The position numbers were made by a program, and so were the translations under genes. From NCBI GenBank assembly GCA_018824115.1, contig JAHJGY010000008.1, positions 1-38,867 on the forward strand: a DNA stretch of 38,867 nucleotides, in the 5' to 3' direction. Shown piece by piece: positions 6,148 through 15,062 of the stretch (the stretch's first letter is position 1; every line of letters starts with the position of its first letter). This DNA is from Patescibacteria group bacterium. GTDB taxonomy: Bacteria > Patescibacteriota > 4484-211. Below the pieces are notes generated by a model. The model saw only the letters and a list, made by a program, of their open reading frames with translations, did no database searches and was not told the DNA's origin.

Positions 6148-6357
6148 TTATTCTTCTACTTCAGTAGTTACTCCATCTGAATCCCAGTCATCACCCTCGA
6201 GATCATCATCAGTCCAATCTTCATCACCTAAGTCTAGGCCTTCCACTTCAGTATCTTCTTCCTCGTCTTCATCCACCTCTGGCGTAACTACTTGTTCCTC
6301 TTCCACAACATCATCATCTACTAAAGGATTAACATCTTTTATTTGATCATCCTGCAT
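6148..6357 (-). CDS. Small, extremely acidic hypothetical protein
   Basis: The product has 69 residues, about half of them Asp or Glu, with no Lys after residue 7, no Cys and three Trp/Leu islands (LDLGDEDW, DLEGDDW). It is predicted disordered. GGGGGTGAA about 8 nt before the ATG supports translation. Similar acidic tails occur in RNA-polymerase delta subunits and DNA-mimic proteins, but no fold domain is present here, so no function can be given. It stands alone between ppa and ruvC, and its upstream side carries a copy of the composite repeat (6374-6446). Confidence 0.55.
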   Translation of the reverse strand: MQDDQIKDVNPLVDDDVVEEEQVVTPEVDEDEEEDTEVEGLDLGDEDWTDDDLEGDDWDSDGVTTEVEE

Positions 6358-6373
6358 TAAAATTCACCCCCTT

Positions 6374-6446
6374 CTCAATGAGGCTCTAAAATTTTGAGCC
6401 CTAGCGCAAAATTTTTAGCTAGTCGAATCAGTCCGCCTCTGGCGGA
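6374..6446 (+). repeat. Composite palindromic repeat, copy 1
   Basis: Starts with CTCAATGAGG, contains the hairpins GGCTC/GAGCC and CTAGC/GCTAG, and ends with AGTCCGCCTCTGGCGG. The same start and end blocks, with a different hairpin between them, occur at 29696-29747. The rest of 6447-6540 has no gene. Confidence 0.65.
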
Positions 6447-6540
6447 TCCGTTCTTGGAATTAAGCCTCACACCCTGTGTAGTACAGGGTAATTAGATTCT
6501 TTTCACTCTCTTCAATTAATCTGCCTCATTATGGCATAGC

Positions 6541-6581
6541 TTGTCAAGAAGCAGCAATTAGTCTACAATTGGGTTTATAAT
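6541..6581 (+). promoter_or_regulatory. Promoter of the ruvC operon
   Basis: TTGTCA (6541-6546), 17-nt spacer, TACAAT (6564-6569); a second box TATAAT (6576-6581) lies 8 nt before the ATG. Either way the 5' leader is at most about 14 nt, with no SD. Confidence 0.6.
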
Positions 6582-6589
6582 AGCTTACA

Positions 6590-7138
6590 ATGAAAAGCAA
6601 TACGCAGGGTTGTGTTACTGTTCTAGGTATTGATCCAGGGCTAGCTACCACTGGGTGGGGAATAATTGAAACTCAAAACTCCCCGATGGGCAAGCCTACG
6701 GGGCAGGCGCCACTCAAAACTCAAAACTATGGTGTTATTAAAACAGCATCCAAAAACAACCTGGGACTGCGATTGGAAAAAATTTACTCAGAACTTAATC
6801 AACTTATTAAGAGGTACGGACCTGACATCGTTGCTGTTGAAAAACTCTTCTTCGGTAAAAACGCCAAAACGGCAATGCTTGTTGGCGAAGCAAGAGGAGT
6901 AATTATTCTCGTCAGTCAGAAACACAAATTAGATATCCTTGAATATACTCCTTTACAAATTAAATTAGCGACCTGTGGGTACGGCCAAGCAGGAAAGCAG
7001 CAAGTTCAGAAAATGGTTAAACAGTTATTAAATTTGCAAGAGATCCCACGCCCTGATGACGCGGCAGATGCCCTCGCCGTAGCATATACGGCTATTGTTA
7101 ACGCAAAATTTAAAATATACACTGAGCATGGGACATAA
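6590..7138 (+). CDS. ruvC: Holliday junction endonuclease RuvC with in-frame repeat insertion
   Basis: The protein has 182 residues, slightly long for RuvC (~165-175). It resolves Holliday junctions as a dimer with RuvAB. Acidic active-site positions are visible: GIDPGLATTGWG (first Asp), VEKLFFGKN (Glu) and RPDDAADALAVAY (last Asp pair). Between GWGIIETQ and NYGVIKT there is an unusual segment (NSPMGKPTGQAPLKTQ) encoded by a palindromic element at 6681-6711 flanked by ACTCAAAACT copies. It falls in a surface loop after the first beta hairpin, so activity is probably kept. Followed 10 nt later by ruvA. Confidence 0.93.
   Translation: MKSNTQGCVTVLGIDPGLATTGWGIIETQNSPMGKPTGQAPLKTQNYGVIKTASKNNLGLRLEKIYSELNQLIKRYGPDIVAVEKLFFGKNAKTAMLVGEARGVIILVSQKHKLDILEYTPLQIKLATCGYGQAGKQQVQKMVKQLLNLQEIPRPDDAADALAVAYTAIVNAKFKIYTEHGT
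6671..6721 (+). repeat. Short palindromic element inserted inside ruvC
   Basis: The 31-bp CCCCG...CGGGGCAGGCGCC lies between two exact copies of ACTCAAAACT (6671-6680, 6712-6721), which look like a duplicated target. Its CGGGGCAG-GGCG tail resembles the intergenic palindrome at 16557-16578. It keeps the reading frame. Confidence 0.6.
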
Positions 7139-7148
7139 ACACTAGACT

Positions 7149-7727
7149 ATGATCTTTAAGCTTAAAGGTACTATTGAATACAAACACCAACAATCATTAA
7201 TTGTTAACACGGGGCCAGTAGCTCTAGAAACACTAGTCCCTACTTCCTTGCTCACCGAAACCAAACAAGGCGAGACTATTGATCTTTTTACCTATCTTCA
7301 CGTTAGAGAAAACCAGCTCGTTCTTTTCGGCTTTAAACAATTAAACCAACGAACGTTATTTACATCTCTAATTGATATCTCAGGCATCGGTCCTAAAGGA
7401 GCTTTGGGTATCCTGTCTCAGGCCAGCGTGGAAGAAATTACCAAGGCGGTTAACAACAACAACACCCTCCTATTCACGTCTGTGCCCGGTATCGGCAAGA
7501 AAAACGCCAACCGCATTATTCTGGAGTTAAAATCTAAACTGGGAGAGGATACCGATCTAGACCTTTCACAATTAGTCATGGATAAAGGATCTAAGCAGGT
7601 GGTCAGCGCCCTACATACTCTGGGTTATACTAAACAAGAGGCATTAACTGCTCTCCAAAAAATTGATCCGGGTTTGTCGTTAGAACAGAGGATCAAGGAA
7701 TGTCTTAAAGTAATAGGGAGCCATTAG
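7149..7727 (+). CDS. ruvA: Holliday junction branch-migration subunit RuvA
   Basis: The protein has 192 residues, normal for RuvA, the tetrameric four-way-junction binder that loads RuvB. Two helix-hairpin-helix motifs are visible, ISGIGPKGALGIL (~residue 77) and VPGIGKKNANRIILELK (~112). They are followed by a flexible linker and the C-terminal domain III (VSALHTLGYTKQEALTAL), which contacts RuvB. The N-terminal OB-fold starts MIFKLKGTIEY. Only 10 nt after ruvC and 24 nt before ruvB, so one operon. Confidence 0.95.
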   Translation: MIFKLKGTIEYKHQQSLIVNTGPVALETLVPTSLLTETKQGETIDLFTYLHVRENQLVLFGFKQLNQRTLFTSLIDISGIGPKGALGILSQASVEEITKAVNNNNTLLFTSVPGIGKKNANRIILELKSKLGEDTDLDLSQLVMDKGSKQVVSALHTLGYTKQEALTALQKIDPGLSLEQRIKECLKVIGSH

Positions 7728-7751
7728 TTCCTTGATTACTAAACTTTTACC

Positions 7752-8777
7752 ATGCCGCAGGACAATAACAATATCGACAACAACAGCCAGCGCCCCGATG
7801 AAGAATTTAACCATTCTCTCCGGCCAACAACTCTTAATGATTATTTTTTTAAAGGCACAATTAAGGAAAGTCTGTTCTCGGCACTAAAAATTTTCTTGCA
7901 AGCAGCACAAGAGCGCAATGAAGCCCTAGATCACGTACTTTTCTATGGCCCACCCGGTTTAGGGAAAACAACGCTTGCTCATATTCTTGCCTCCGAGATG
8001 AACAGTGGAATTAAGGTAACTTCTGGACCAGCAATCGAACGCACAGGAGATCTGGCATCAATTCTTACTAACCTCAATGAGGGGAGCATTTTATTTATTG
8101 ACGAAATCCACCGTCTAAATAAAGCTGTCGAAGAAACATTATATCCCGCTATGGAAGATTTTTTTTTAGATATTGTTTTGGGTAAAGGACCATCGGCACA
8201 GACGATAAGGCTAGATTTGCCGCGGTTTACAATTGTCGGCGCAACCACACGGTTCGGACTTTTGAGCGCCCCAATGAGGAATCGGTTTGGTGTAACCCAC
8301 CGCTTAGAGTTTTTTAACGAGAATGACTTAACAAAAGTTGTTGTAAGATCTTCCAGGCTGCTCAATATCCCAATTACACCTGATAGCTGTAAAGAGGTCG
8401 CCAAAAGATCGCGCGGCACACCACGAATTGCCAATCACCTGATCAGGAGAATTCGTGACTTCTGCCAAGTACAACGAGCAAATGAAATTACCACTGAATT
8501 AGTTAAGGAAGCACTGCAGTTACTGGAGGTTGACGAAATTGGCCTTGACAAAGGCGACCAGCAATATCTGAATGTTCTAGTTAATAAATTTAGAGGTGGA
8601 CCTGTTGGCATATCTACCCTCGCTTCAGCAATGTCCGAACATCCAGGAACAATAGAAGATGTTATCGAACCTTTCTTGCTCCAAAAAGGCTTTATTAAAA
8701 GAACAACTCAAGGAAGAGTGGCAACAGAGAAAGCTTTCGAACATCTCGGTCTTGAGATCAAAGGCAAATTACTGTAG
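7752..8777 (+). CDS. ruvB: Holliday junction helicase RuvB
   Basis: The protein has 341 residues, the usual length. It is the AAA+ hexameric motor of branch migration. Walker A GPPGLGKTTLA (~residue 66), Walker B ILFIDEIHRLN, sensor 1 VGATTRFG, and the C-terminal winged helix (GPVGISTLASAMSE...QRGxxxRT-like QKGFIKRTTQGRVAT) are all present. The order ruvC-ruvA-ruvB is the classical full set. trmD begins 15 nt later, so it may be co-transcribed. Confidence 0.96.
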   Translation: MPQDNNNIDNNSQRPDEEFNHSLRPTTLNDYFFKGTIKESLFSALKIFLQAAQERNEALDHVLFYGPPGLGKTTLAHILASEMNSGIKVTSGPAIERTGDLASILTNLNEGSILFIDEIHRLNKAVEETLYPAMEDFFLDIVLGKGPSAQTIRLDLPRFTIVGATTRFGLLSAPMRNRFGVTHRLEFFNENDLTKVVVRSSRLLNIPITPDSCKEVAKRSRGTPRIANHLIRRIRDFCQVQRANEITTELVKEALQLLEVDEIGLDKGDQQYLNVLVNKFRGGPVGISTLASAMSEHPGTIEDVIEPFLLQKGFIKRTTQGRVATEKAFEHLGLEIKGKLL

Positions 8778-8792
8778 AATTGTAAATTACCC

Positions 8793-9500
8793 ATGGTTAT
8801 CGATATCTTAACTCTTTTCCCAAAAATGTTTAAAGGTCCTTTCGATGACTCGATTATTAAACATGCGATCGAGAATAAATTAGTTACCATTAATATCCAC
8901 AACTTGAGAGATTGGGCCGAAGGCAAGCACAAGCAGGCCGATGATAGTCCCTATGGTGGCGGGGTAGGCATGGTTCTAAAGTTTGAACCTGTCTATCGTG
9001 CAATAGAAGCCCTTAAGAAAGAATTTGAAAGGAAAAAAATGAAGAAGAGTAAACGCTCGCACGTTATTTTAACCACGCCCGCTGGCCGCGTATTTAACTA
9101 CCGAATTGCTCGTAAACTTGGCGATCTCCATCATGTTATTATCGTTTGTGGTCATTACGAAGGTGTTGACCACCGAATATTTACCTATCTTGCCGACGAG
9201 CATTTATCCATTGGAGATTACATTTTAACAGGAGGCGAGCTCCCGGCAATGGTCATCACCGACGCCGTTACTCGCTTGATCCCAGGCGTTCTCGGTAAGG
9301 AACAATCACAAGAAAATGAGTCTTTTAGTTTTGAACAAGGTCTCCTAAAATACCCTCAATATACGAGACCCGAGGAGTTTGAAGGTTATAAAGTCCCAGG
9401 GATTCTCCTTTCGGGAAATCATCAGGAAATAGAGAATTGGCGCAAGGAGAAGGCCCTGAAATTAACACATAAGATGAGGCCAGATCTGCTAGAGGAATAA
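8793..9500 (+). CDS. trmD: tRNA (guanine-N1-)-methyltransferase TrmD
   Basis: The protein has 235 residues, typical of TrmD. It makes m1G37 next to the anticodon using SAM, preventing +1 frameshifts. Motifs are DILTLFPKMF at the N-terminus, DDSPYGGGVGMV, CGHYEGVDHR (usually CGRYEGVDER), SIGDYILTGGELPAM forming the trefoil knot, RLIPGVLG, YPQYTRPEEF, and the C-terminal LLSGNHQEIENWR...RPDLL. His in place of Arg in the CGxYEG motif and after VD are small deviations. Usually linked to rpsP/rimM/rplS; here it sits behind ruvCAB instead. Confidence 0.95.
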   Translation: MVIDILTLFPKMFKGPFDDSIIKHAIENKLVTINIHNLRDWAEGKHKQADDSPYGGGVGMVLKFEPVYRAIEALKKEFERKKMKKSKRSHVILTTPAGRVFNYRIARKLGDLHHVIIVCGHYEGVDHRIFTYLADEHLSIGDYILTGGELPAMVITDAVTRLIPGVLGKEQSQENESFSFEQGLLKYPQYTRPEEFEGYKVPGILLSGNHQEIENWRKEKALKLTHKMRPDLLEE

Positions 9501-9632
9501 AGAGCTTTAGTAATGCCTCACGATCAATCCCATATACGGGTAATCTTGTTTAACCCACCCAAAATCACCTCTGGCGATATTGTGGCGGGTTAATTCGGCT
9601 AACCCCGATGTAACATCGGGGAGCCTCATTGA
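9501..9632. repeat. Hairpin-rich gap with palindromic repeat abutting the ATG
   Basis: No gene. It contains GGGTTA/TAACCC (about 9587-9605) and a perfect CCCCGATG-TAA-CATCGGGG (9603-9621), followed by AGCCTCATTGA, the reverse complement of the CTCAATGAGG block of the composite repeat. The repeat ends exactly at the ATG of the next gene. No SD is present. Confidence 0.6.
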
Positions 9633-11054
9633 ATGAACCCAAATATTTTCCGAGCTTACGATATTCGCGGTATAGTTGGCAAAGATTTCCAAGTCCAAGA
9701 TGCAGGGTTAGTTGGTAAAGCCTTCGGTTCCTACATTCGTAACCAGGGCGGCGAATCTGTTGTTGTTGGTCACGATAATCGATTTACTTCCGACGAACTA
9801 AATGCTTATTTAGTCGAAGGGTTACTGTCAACCGGTTGCCACATCATCGATTTAGGACTAAGCCTGACCCCTCTAGTCCACTACGCGGTAATTAAATACC
9901 TTGCCGATGGCGGCATTATTATCACTGGCTCACACAACCCGAAAGAATTTAACGGTTTCCGCTTCGACCTCAAAAATGCTGTCCCGTTTTTCAACCAAGA
10001 CCTACAAAACCTCTACCAGTTGATATTGGGAAAAGATTTTGTTTCCGGTCAAGGAAGTATTGATTACGATGATGGTCAGCTTTTTAATCACTATATCAAC
10101 GATATCAAGGGGAGAATCTTTCTTAAGCGTCCTATAAATGCGGTCATTGATTGCGGCAATGGCACAACTTCTGCCTTTGCAGTCAGGTTGTTCCAAGAGC
10201 TAGGCTGTCAAGTTACCCAGCTCTATTGTAATTTACACGGAGATTATCCTTATCACCAACCTAACCCAGAAGAAATAATTACCATGCAAGACCTGCAAAA
10301 AACCGTGCTCGATAAAAATGCAGATTTAGGTATTGCCTTTGACACAGATGGAGATCGTTCTGGTTTCGTCGATGAAAAGGGGAAAACCTATGAAACCGAC
10401 AAAATACTAATTATGTTCGCCCAGGACATCCTTGCCCGGCATCCGGGGTCAAAAGTTCTGTACGATGTTAAAGCTTCCTATGTTCTAGGAGAAGAAATTA
10501 AGAAGCTTGGCGGCATTCCACAAATGATGCGTACCGGTCACACATATTTTAGAAAAGCGATCACTGAAAGTGACAACATCTTCCTGGCCGGGGAATTATC
10601 ATCGCACACTTTCATTAAAGATAACTACTATGGCTTTGATGACGGTTTATACGCTGCCGCCAGATTAATCGAAATACTGTCTAAATCGGATCGCACATTC
10701 TCGGATCACTTTAAAGGCGTAAAAGAAACTACTCATACTCAGGAATTAAAAGCACCTTGCCCCGATGAAGATAAATTCCGTATTGTCGACCAAATAAAAG
10801 AGAATTTCCGCCAACGGTGGGAAATTATCGACATTGACGGAGCCAGAGTTATCTTTTCTCCTACTGCCTGGGCCCTCGTTCGTGCCTCTAATACATCTCC
10901 AAGTATTTCTCTCCGCTTCGAAGCTAGTAACCAGCAAGAACTCTACGAAATTGTAGAAATCGTTAAATCTCGACTATCAGCATACCCCGTGATAGACTTA
11001 AGTTGTTTAGAAGAACTACAAGGAAATGGGAAAAAGTCACCGAAGCACGAATAA
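9633..11054 (+). CDS. Phosphomannomutase/phosphoglucomutase (alpha-D-phosphohexomutase)
   Basis: The protein has 473 residues, matching the family. It moves phosphate between C6 and C1 of hexoses via a phosphoserine, feeding nucleotide-sugar and polysaccharide synthesis. Visible signatures are FRAYDIRG at the N-terminus, the catalytic loop ITGSHNPKEFNG with Ser100, the metal site FDTDGDRSG (usually DGDGDR), and the sugar-binding GELSSH. The C-terminal phosphate-binding part (VRASNTSPSISLRFEA) is also complete. Substrate preference between mannose and glucose cannot be read from sequence. Overlaps ppsA by 29 nt. Confidence 0.9.
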   Translation: MNPNIFRAYDIRGIVGKDFQVQDAGLVGKAFGSYIRNQGGESVVVGHDNRFTSDELNAYLVEGLLSTGCHIIDLGLSLTPLVHYAVIKYLADGGIIITGSHNPKEFNGFRFDLKNAVPFFNQDLQNLYQLILGKDFVSGQGSIDYDDGQLFNHYINDIKGRIFLKRPINAVIDCGNGTTSAFAVRLFQELGCQVTQLYCNLHGDYPYHQPNPEEIITMQDLQKTVLDKNADLGIAFDTDGDRSGFVDEKGKTYETDKILIMFAQDILARHPGSKVLYDVKASYVLGEEIKKLGGIPQMMRTGHTYFRKAITESDNIFLAGELSSHTFIKDNYYGFDDGLYAAARLIEILSKSDRTFSDHFKGVKETTHTQELKAPCPDEDKFRIVDQIKENFRQRWEIIDIDGARVIFSPTAWALVRASNTSPSISLRFEASNQQELYEIVEIVKSRLSAYPVIDLSCLEELQGNGKKSPKHE

Positions 11055-13314
11055 AAACCTTTATATTAAATGGTTCAAAGATACCAATAAAGATGACCTC
11101 GCGGAAGTCGGCGGAAAAACTGCCAACCTCGGTGAGATGACCCAAGCAGGTTTCCCTGTACCTGATGGATTCTGCGTTACTTCTCACGCTTATCTTGACT
11201 TCCTTAAGAAAAATAGCCTTACCAATAAAATCAAGGCCTGCTTGAAATCATTGGATTCCGAAGACTCTACGGCTTTACAAAGTTCTTCTGATGATATCCG
11301 TTCTTTGTTTAAAATCTCTTCAATGCCCAAGGCTACCCAAAAAGAAATTACTCTTGCCTACCAGCAATTAAGTAAAAAGAGGAACCCCTTAGTAGCAGTA
11401 CGTTCGTCCGCCACTGCCGAGGATTTACCAGAGGCCTCATTTGCTGGCCAACAAGAAACCTTTCTCAACGTTTCCGGAACAGATCAACTCCTGGAATCGG
11501 TCAGGGCTTGCTGGGCGTCTCTATTCACCGCTCGCGCAATATATTACCGCGAACAAAAAGGTTTCGATCATTTCCAAGTTGCTGTCGCCGTCCCCGTCCA
11601 GTTAATGGTCCAGTCAGATATATCGGGTATTATGTTCACGGTTGATCCAATCACAAATAATGAAGATGTCGTTACTATTGAGGCCGTATTTGGACTTGGA
11701 GAAGGAATTGTCTCCGGAAGTATTACCCCGGATCATTATTTATTAAACAAAGAAAGCTTGAAAATAGTCGAGAAAAAAATTGTTCCTCAAAAGAAAATGA
11801 TTAGTTTAAAAGGGGAAACAACCGTTTCCCCAGCCTGGCAGAAAAAACAGAAGCTTCCTGATCAACTTGTTAAAAAACTCGCTAAGATCGGCATTGCTTT
11901 AGAAAAGCATTACCAATTTCCTCAAGATATTGAGTGGGCAGTAGAAAACAAAAAGATTGCCATCGTCCAAACCCGCCCGGTCACAACATTAAATATTCAC
12001 CAATCAGCGCCTGAGGACATAACAACTGAGATTAATGAATTCGATGATAAAACTCTACTCCGCGGACGCGGAGCTAGTCCTGGAATTGCTAGCGGTAAAG
12101 TAAATAAGATCAATGGCCCTAAAGAAATCTCTAAAATTAAACAGGACGAAATACTGGTTGCAACAATGACCACCCCGGATTATGTCCCCGCCATGAAAAG
12201 AGCTGCCGCTATCGTCACTGATGAGGGCGGAGCTACTTGTCACGCGGCGATTGTGTCGCGCGAATTAGGCATCCCTTGTGTCGTCGGTACCGAAATAGCA
12301 ACAAACACTCTACGTAGCGGAGAAGTTATTACTGTTGATGGTAGCAGTGGAAATATTTATGCCGGGAATATAACTGAGAAACTTAAAAGCCAAAAACCAA
12401 CTCTCATTAAAGAGCAAGTAAATCGAGAAACAGCGACCAAAATCTATGTCAACCTTGCTGACCCCGAAAGAGCAGAAGAAATTGCCGCCCTTGAAGTTGA
12501 CGGCGTTGGGTTGCTTCGGGCAGAGTTCATGATCGCCGAGATTGGACAGCACCCAGAATATCTAATAGGCCAAGGGAAAAGCAAAATCTTTGTTGACAAA
12601 TTAGCGAACGGGTTACGACAGTTTACTAAAGCATTTAATCCTCGGCCAGTTATCTATCGAACTACTGACTTTAAAACTAATGAATATCGAAATTTAAAAG
12701 GCGGCGAAAAATACGAACCGGAAGAGGCAAATCCTATGCTTGGTGTCCGTGGAGCTTTTAGATATATCCAAAACCCGGCTGTTTTTGAACTTGAACTGGA
12801 AGCTATAAAGAAGGTCCGCCAATACTATAAGAACCTCTGGATAATGATTCCTTTCATCCGCACTTTAGGAGAACTCGTGGAAGTGAAAAAGATTCTTTCG
12901 GCTAACAACCTCCATCGTTCACCTTCCCTCAAGCTATTTATTATGGTGGAAACACCAGCAAGTATTATTTCGTTAAAAAAACTGATCGGGTTGGGGATAG
13001 ATGGTGTCTCCATTGGTTCCAATGATCTCACGCAATTTATTTTAGCCGCCGATCGAGATAACCCACTGCTTGGAGATACATTTAACGAAATGGATCCCTC
13101 TGTTTTGTGGGCAATAGAAGAAACAATCAAGATTTGCAAAGCCCACCAGGTTTTTTGTTCGATCTGCGGCCAAGCACCAAGCGTATATCCCGAATTAACA
13201 ACCAAGCTGGTCGAGTGGGGGATCACTTCAATTTCGGTAAGTCCCGACGTCATCAATGAAACCAGACAACTAGTTGCCAAAGCCGAGGTAAGTATGGTAC
13301 AAAATAGAGTGTAA
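11026..13314 (+). CDS. ppsA: Phosphoenolpyruvate synthase
   Basis: The protein has 762 residues, close to the usual ~790. It converts pyruvate + ATP to PEP + AMP + Pi, the gluconeogenic bypass of pyruvate kinase. Three domains are visible: the ATP-grasp half (VGGKTANLGEM, AVRSSATAEDLPEASFAGQQ), the phosphohistidine domain (GGATCHAAIVSRELGIPCVVGT, His406), and the PEP/pyruvate barrel (SIGSNDLTQFILAADRD, CSICGQAPS with catalytic Cys714). AAGGA lies before the ATG, which overlaps the previous gene, implying coupling. All catalytic residues seem intact. Confidence 0.95.
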   Translation: MGKSHRSTNKNLYIKWFKDTNKDDLAEVGGKTANLGEMTQAGFPVPDGFCVTSHAYLDFLKKNSLTNKIKACLKSLDSEDSTALQSSSDDIRSLFKISSMPKATQKEITLAYQQLSKKRNPLVAVRSSATAEDLPEASFAGQQETFLNVSGTDQLLESVRACWASLFTARAIYYREQKGFDHFQVAVAVPVQLMVQSDISGIMFTVDPITNNEDVVTIEAVFGLGEGIVSGSITPDHYLLNKESLKIVEKKIVPQKKMISLKGETTVSPAWQKKQKLPDQLVKKLAKIGIALEKHYQFPQDIEWAVENKKIAIVQTRPVTTLNIHQSAPEDITTEINEFDDKTLLRGRGASPGIASGKVNKINGPKEISKIKQDEILVATMTTPDYVPAMKRAAAIVTDEGGATCHAAIVSRELGIPCVVGTEIATNTLRSGEVITVDGSSGNIYAGNITEKLKSQKPTLIKEQVNRETATKIYVNLADPERAEEIAALEVDGVGLLRAEFMIAEIGQHPEYLIGQGKSKIFVDKLANGLRQFTKAFNPRPVIYRTTDFKTNEYRNLKGGEKYEPEEANPMLGVRGAFRYIQNPAVFELELEAIKKVRQYYKNLWIMIPFIRTLGELVEVKKILSANNLHRSPSLKLFIMVETPASIISLKKLIGLGIDGVSIGSNDLTQFILAADRDNPLLGDTFNEMDPSVLWAIEETIKICKAHQVFCSICGQAPSVYPELTTKLVEWGITSISVSPDVINETRQLVAKAEVSMVQNRV

Positions 13315-13326
13315 CGCTAATCAGCT

Positions 13327-13725
13327 ATGTCCGAAAATCAACCAAAATGTATTCTCCTAGTTGAAGATGATTTGTTTATTAAGGAGTTATATCAACGTCA
13401 GCTTACAAAAGCCGGTTTTGAGGTTGATACTGCCGAAGATGGCCCAGCAGGATTAGTGAAGGCAACCCAAAAGCAATGGTCGTTAATTCTTCTTGACATT
13501 ATGCTCCCTGAAGTAAACGGCCTTGATTTACTGAGGACTCTAAAGACGAAACCGGAAACCCAGAAGATCCCTGTAATCCTCCTTACTAACCTTGGACAAG
13601 ACTCATTAATTAAAGAAGCTTTCGATATTGGAGCAGAAGCCTATTTAATTAAATCAGCCTACACCCCCAAACAGATTGTCGAGGAGGTGAAAGAGTTCTT
13701 CAATAAGAAACAGGACGGGGACTAA
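13327..13725 (+). CDS. Stand-alone receiver-domain response regulator
   Basis: The protein has 132 residues and is a CheY-like receiver only, with no output domain. The acidic pocket is in LLVEDD, the phospho-acceptor Asp57 in LLDIMLPEVNG, the switch Thr in ILLTNLG and the conserved Lys in YLIKSAYTP. No histidine kinase is in the window, so the partner is elsewhere. In small genomes such proteins often govern pili or transcription through protein contacts, but nothing here says which. Placed 12 nt after ppsA and 62 nt before enolase, so possibly in the same transcript. Confidence 0.88.
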   Translation: MSENQPKCILLVEDDLFIKELYQRQLTKAGFEVDTAEDGPAGLVKATQKQWSLILLDIMLPEVNGLDLLRTLKTKPETQKIPVILLTNLGQDSLIKEAFDIGAEAYLIKSAYTPKQIVEEVKEFFNKKQDGD

Positions 13726-13787
13726 ACTCAGCACGATGTGTTCTAAGCTCCATCCCGCTTTCTATATCTCTAGACACGTAGATTGTT

Positions 13788-15059
13788 ATGGCCTTAATAA
13801 GAAAAATTAACGCAAGGCAAATACTTAATTCACGCGGCCTGCCAACCGTTGAAGCAGTCGTTTTACTGGAAAATGATCAGCAATTCACAGCTTCGTGCCC
13901 CACTGGCATTTCTCGAGGAACAAGGGAAGCAATCGAGTTAACCGATAAAGATTTCGCTAGATTCCGCGGTAGAGAAGTCAACACTGCTATTCGAAAAATT
14001 AATGAAATTATCTTTCCCGTACTTAGAGGTACCAACCCCATCGAACAAGGATTAATTGACCGGAAAATTATTGATCTCGACGGCACCCCTAACTTAGCTA
14101 ATCTCGGAGTTAATGCTGTCCTGCCGGTTTCTACTGCAGTAGCAAAGGCAGGGGCCAGTGTTGCAAAGCAACATTTCTTCGCTTATCTCAATCACTACTT
14201 TAATGAGCTTATTGTTGAACTCGATGATTACAAAATTGATACCACTGAATATAAACACCATATTCCCCGGCCAGCTTTTGTTCTTATCGAAGGAGGACAA
14301 CACACTGAATCCAATCAGCCCTTCCAAGAATTTCTTCTTATCCCCAAGGTTAGTGATAATCAATCATTCTGGGAGCAGCTTCGGATTGGATCGGAAACAT
14401 TCTACAACCTAAAAGATATCCTTATCGAAAGGGGTCTTCCTTGCTCTTATGGAGAAGAAGGAGGCTTTTCTTCCCCTGTTAACACGCCAGAAGAAGCCCT
14501 CGATTTAATTCTCTCAGCCGCTGAGAAAACAGGGTTTACCCCTTATACAGATTTTACATTAGGGATAGATGCCGCTGGAGCTAAACCTTCTGATTCCCTT
14601 TCCTCCCATGAGGAAATCATTAATTACTACACTGCACTGAAGGATAAATATCCAATCGAATTGATTGAAGACCCTTTCCCAGAACAAGACTGGGCGAGCT
14701 GGATCGATTTCGTTGAGATGGCACCTGAAGGCGCTTTGATCGTTGGTGACGATTTCACCGTTACTAACCCAGAGCTCGTCGAACAAGCAATTTCTCGCAG
14801 TGCAATTAGCGGCCTGATTATTAAACCGAACCAAGTAGGAACTATTACCGATACTTTACGGGTCGCTAAAATCGCAAATTACAGGGAGGTAAAAACCGTT
14901 GTTTCTCACCGTGGTGGAGACACAAACGATAATTTCATTGCTGACCTAGCGGTCGGAGTCAGCGCTAATTTTATCAAATGCGGCCTCACACGAGGGGAAC
15001 GCGTAGCTAAATATAATCGGCTCTTAGAAATCGATGCTATCATCGGGCAGGCCTCCTGA
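13788..15059 (+). CDS. eno: Enolase (divergent)
   Basis: The protein has 423 residues, normal length. It interconverts 2-phosphoglycerate and PEP. Core residues can be placed: NSRGLPTVE at the N-terminus, His in GGQHTESN, QEF, GEEGGF (usually GDEGGF), metal-binding IEDPFPEQDW and VGDDFTVTN, catalytic Lys in LIIKPNQVGT, SHRGGDTNDNFIADLAVG, and IKCGLTRGERVAKYN. The mobile lid usually read as SGASTG is TGISRG. The catalytic set looks complete although many flanking residues differ from textbook enolases. Next gene is the mutase homologue, which would supply its substrate. Confidence 0.92.
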   Translation: MALIRKINARQILNSRGLPTVEAVVLLENDQQFTASCPTGISRGTREAIELTDKDFARFRGREVNTAIRKINEIIFPVLRGTNPIEQGLIDRKIIDLDGTPNLANLGVNAVLPVSTAVAKAGASVAKQHFFAYLNHYFNELIVELDDYKIDTTEYKHHIPRPAFVLIEGGQHTESNQPFQEFLLIPKVSDNQSFWEQLRIGSETFYNLKDILIERGLPCSYGEEGGFSSPVNTPEEALDLILSAAEKTGFTPYTDFTLGIDAAGAKPSDSLSSHEEIINYYTALKDKYPIELIEDPFPEQDWASWIDFVEMAPEGALIVGDDFTVTNPELVEQAISRSAISGLIIKPNQVGTITDTLRVAKIANYREVKTVVSHRGGDTNDNFIADLAVGVSANFIKCGLTRGERVAKYNRLLEIDAIIGQAS

Positions 15060-15062
15060 ATA

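Noticed and set aside
15056-15059. Alternative genetic code (TGA as Gly or Trp)
   Set aside because: Enolase, the mutase homologue and the DksA-like gene end naturally at TGA, so TGA is a stop.
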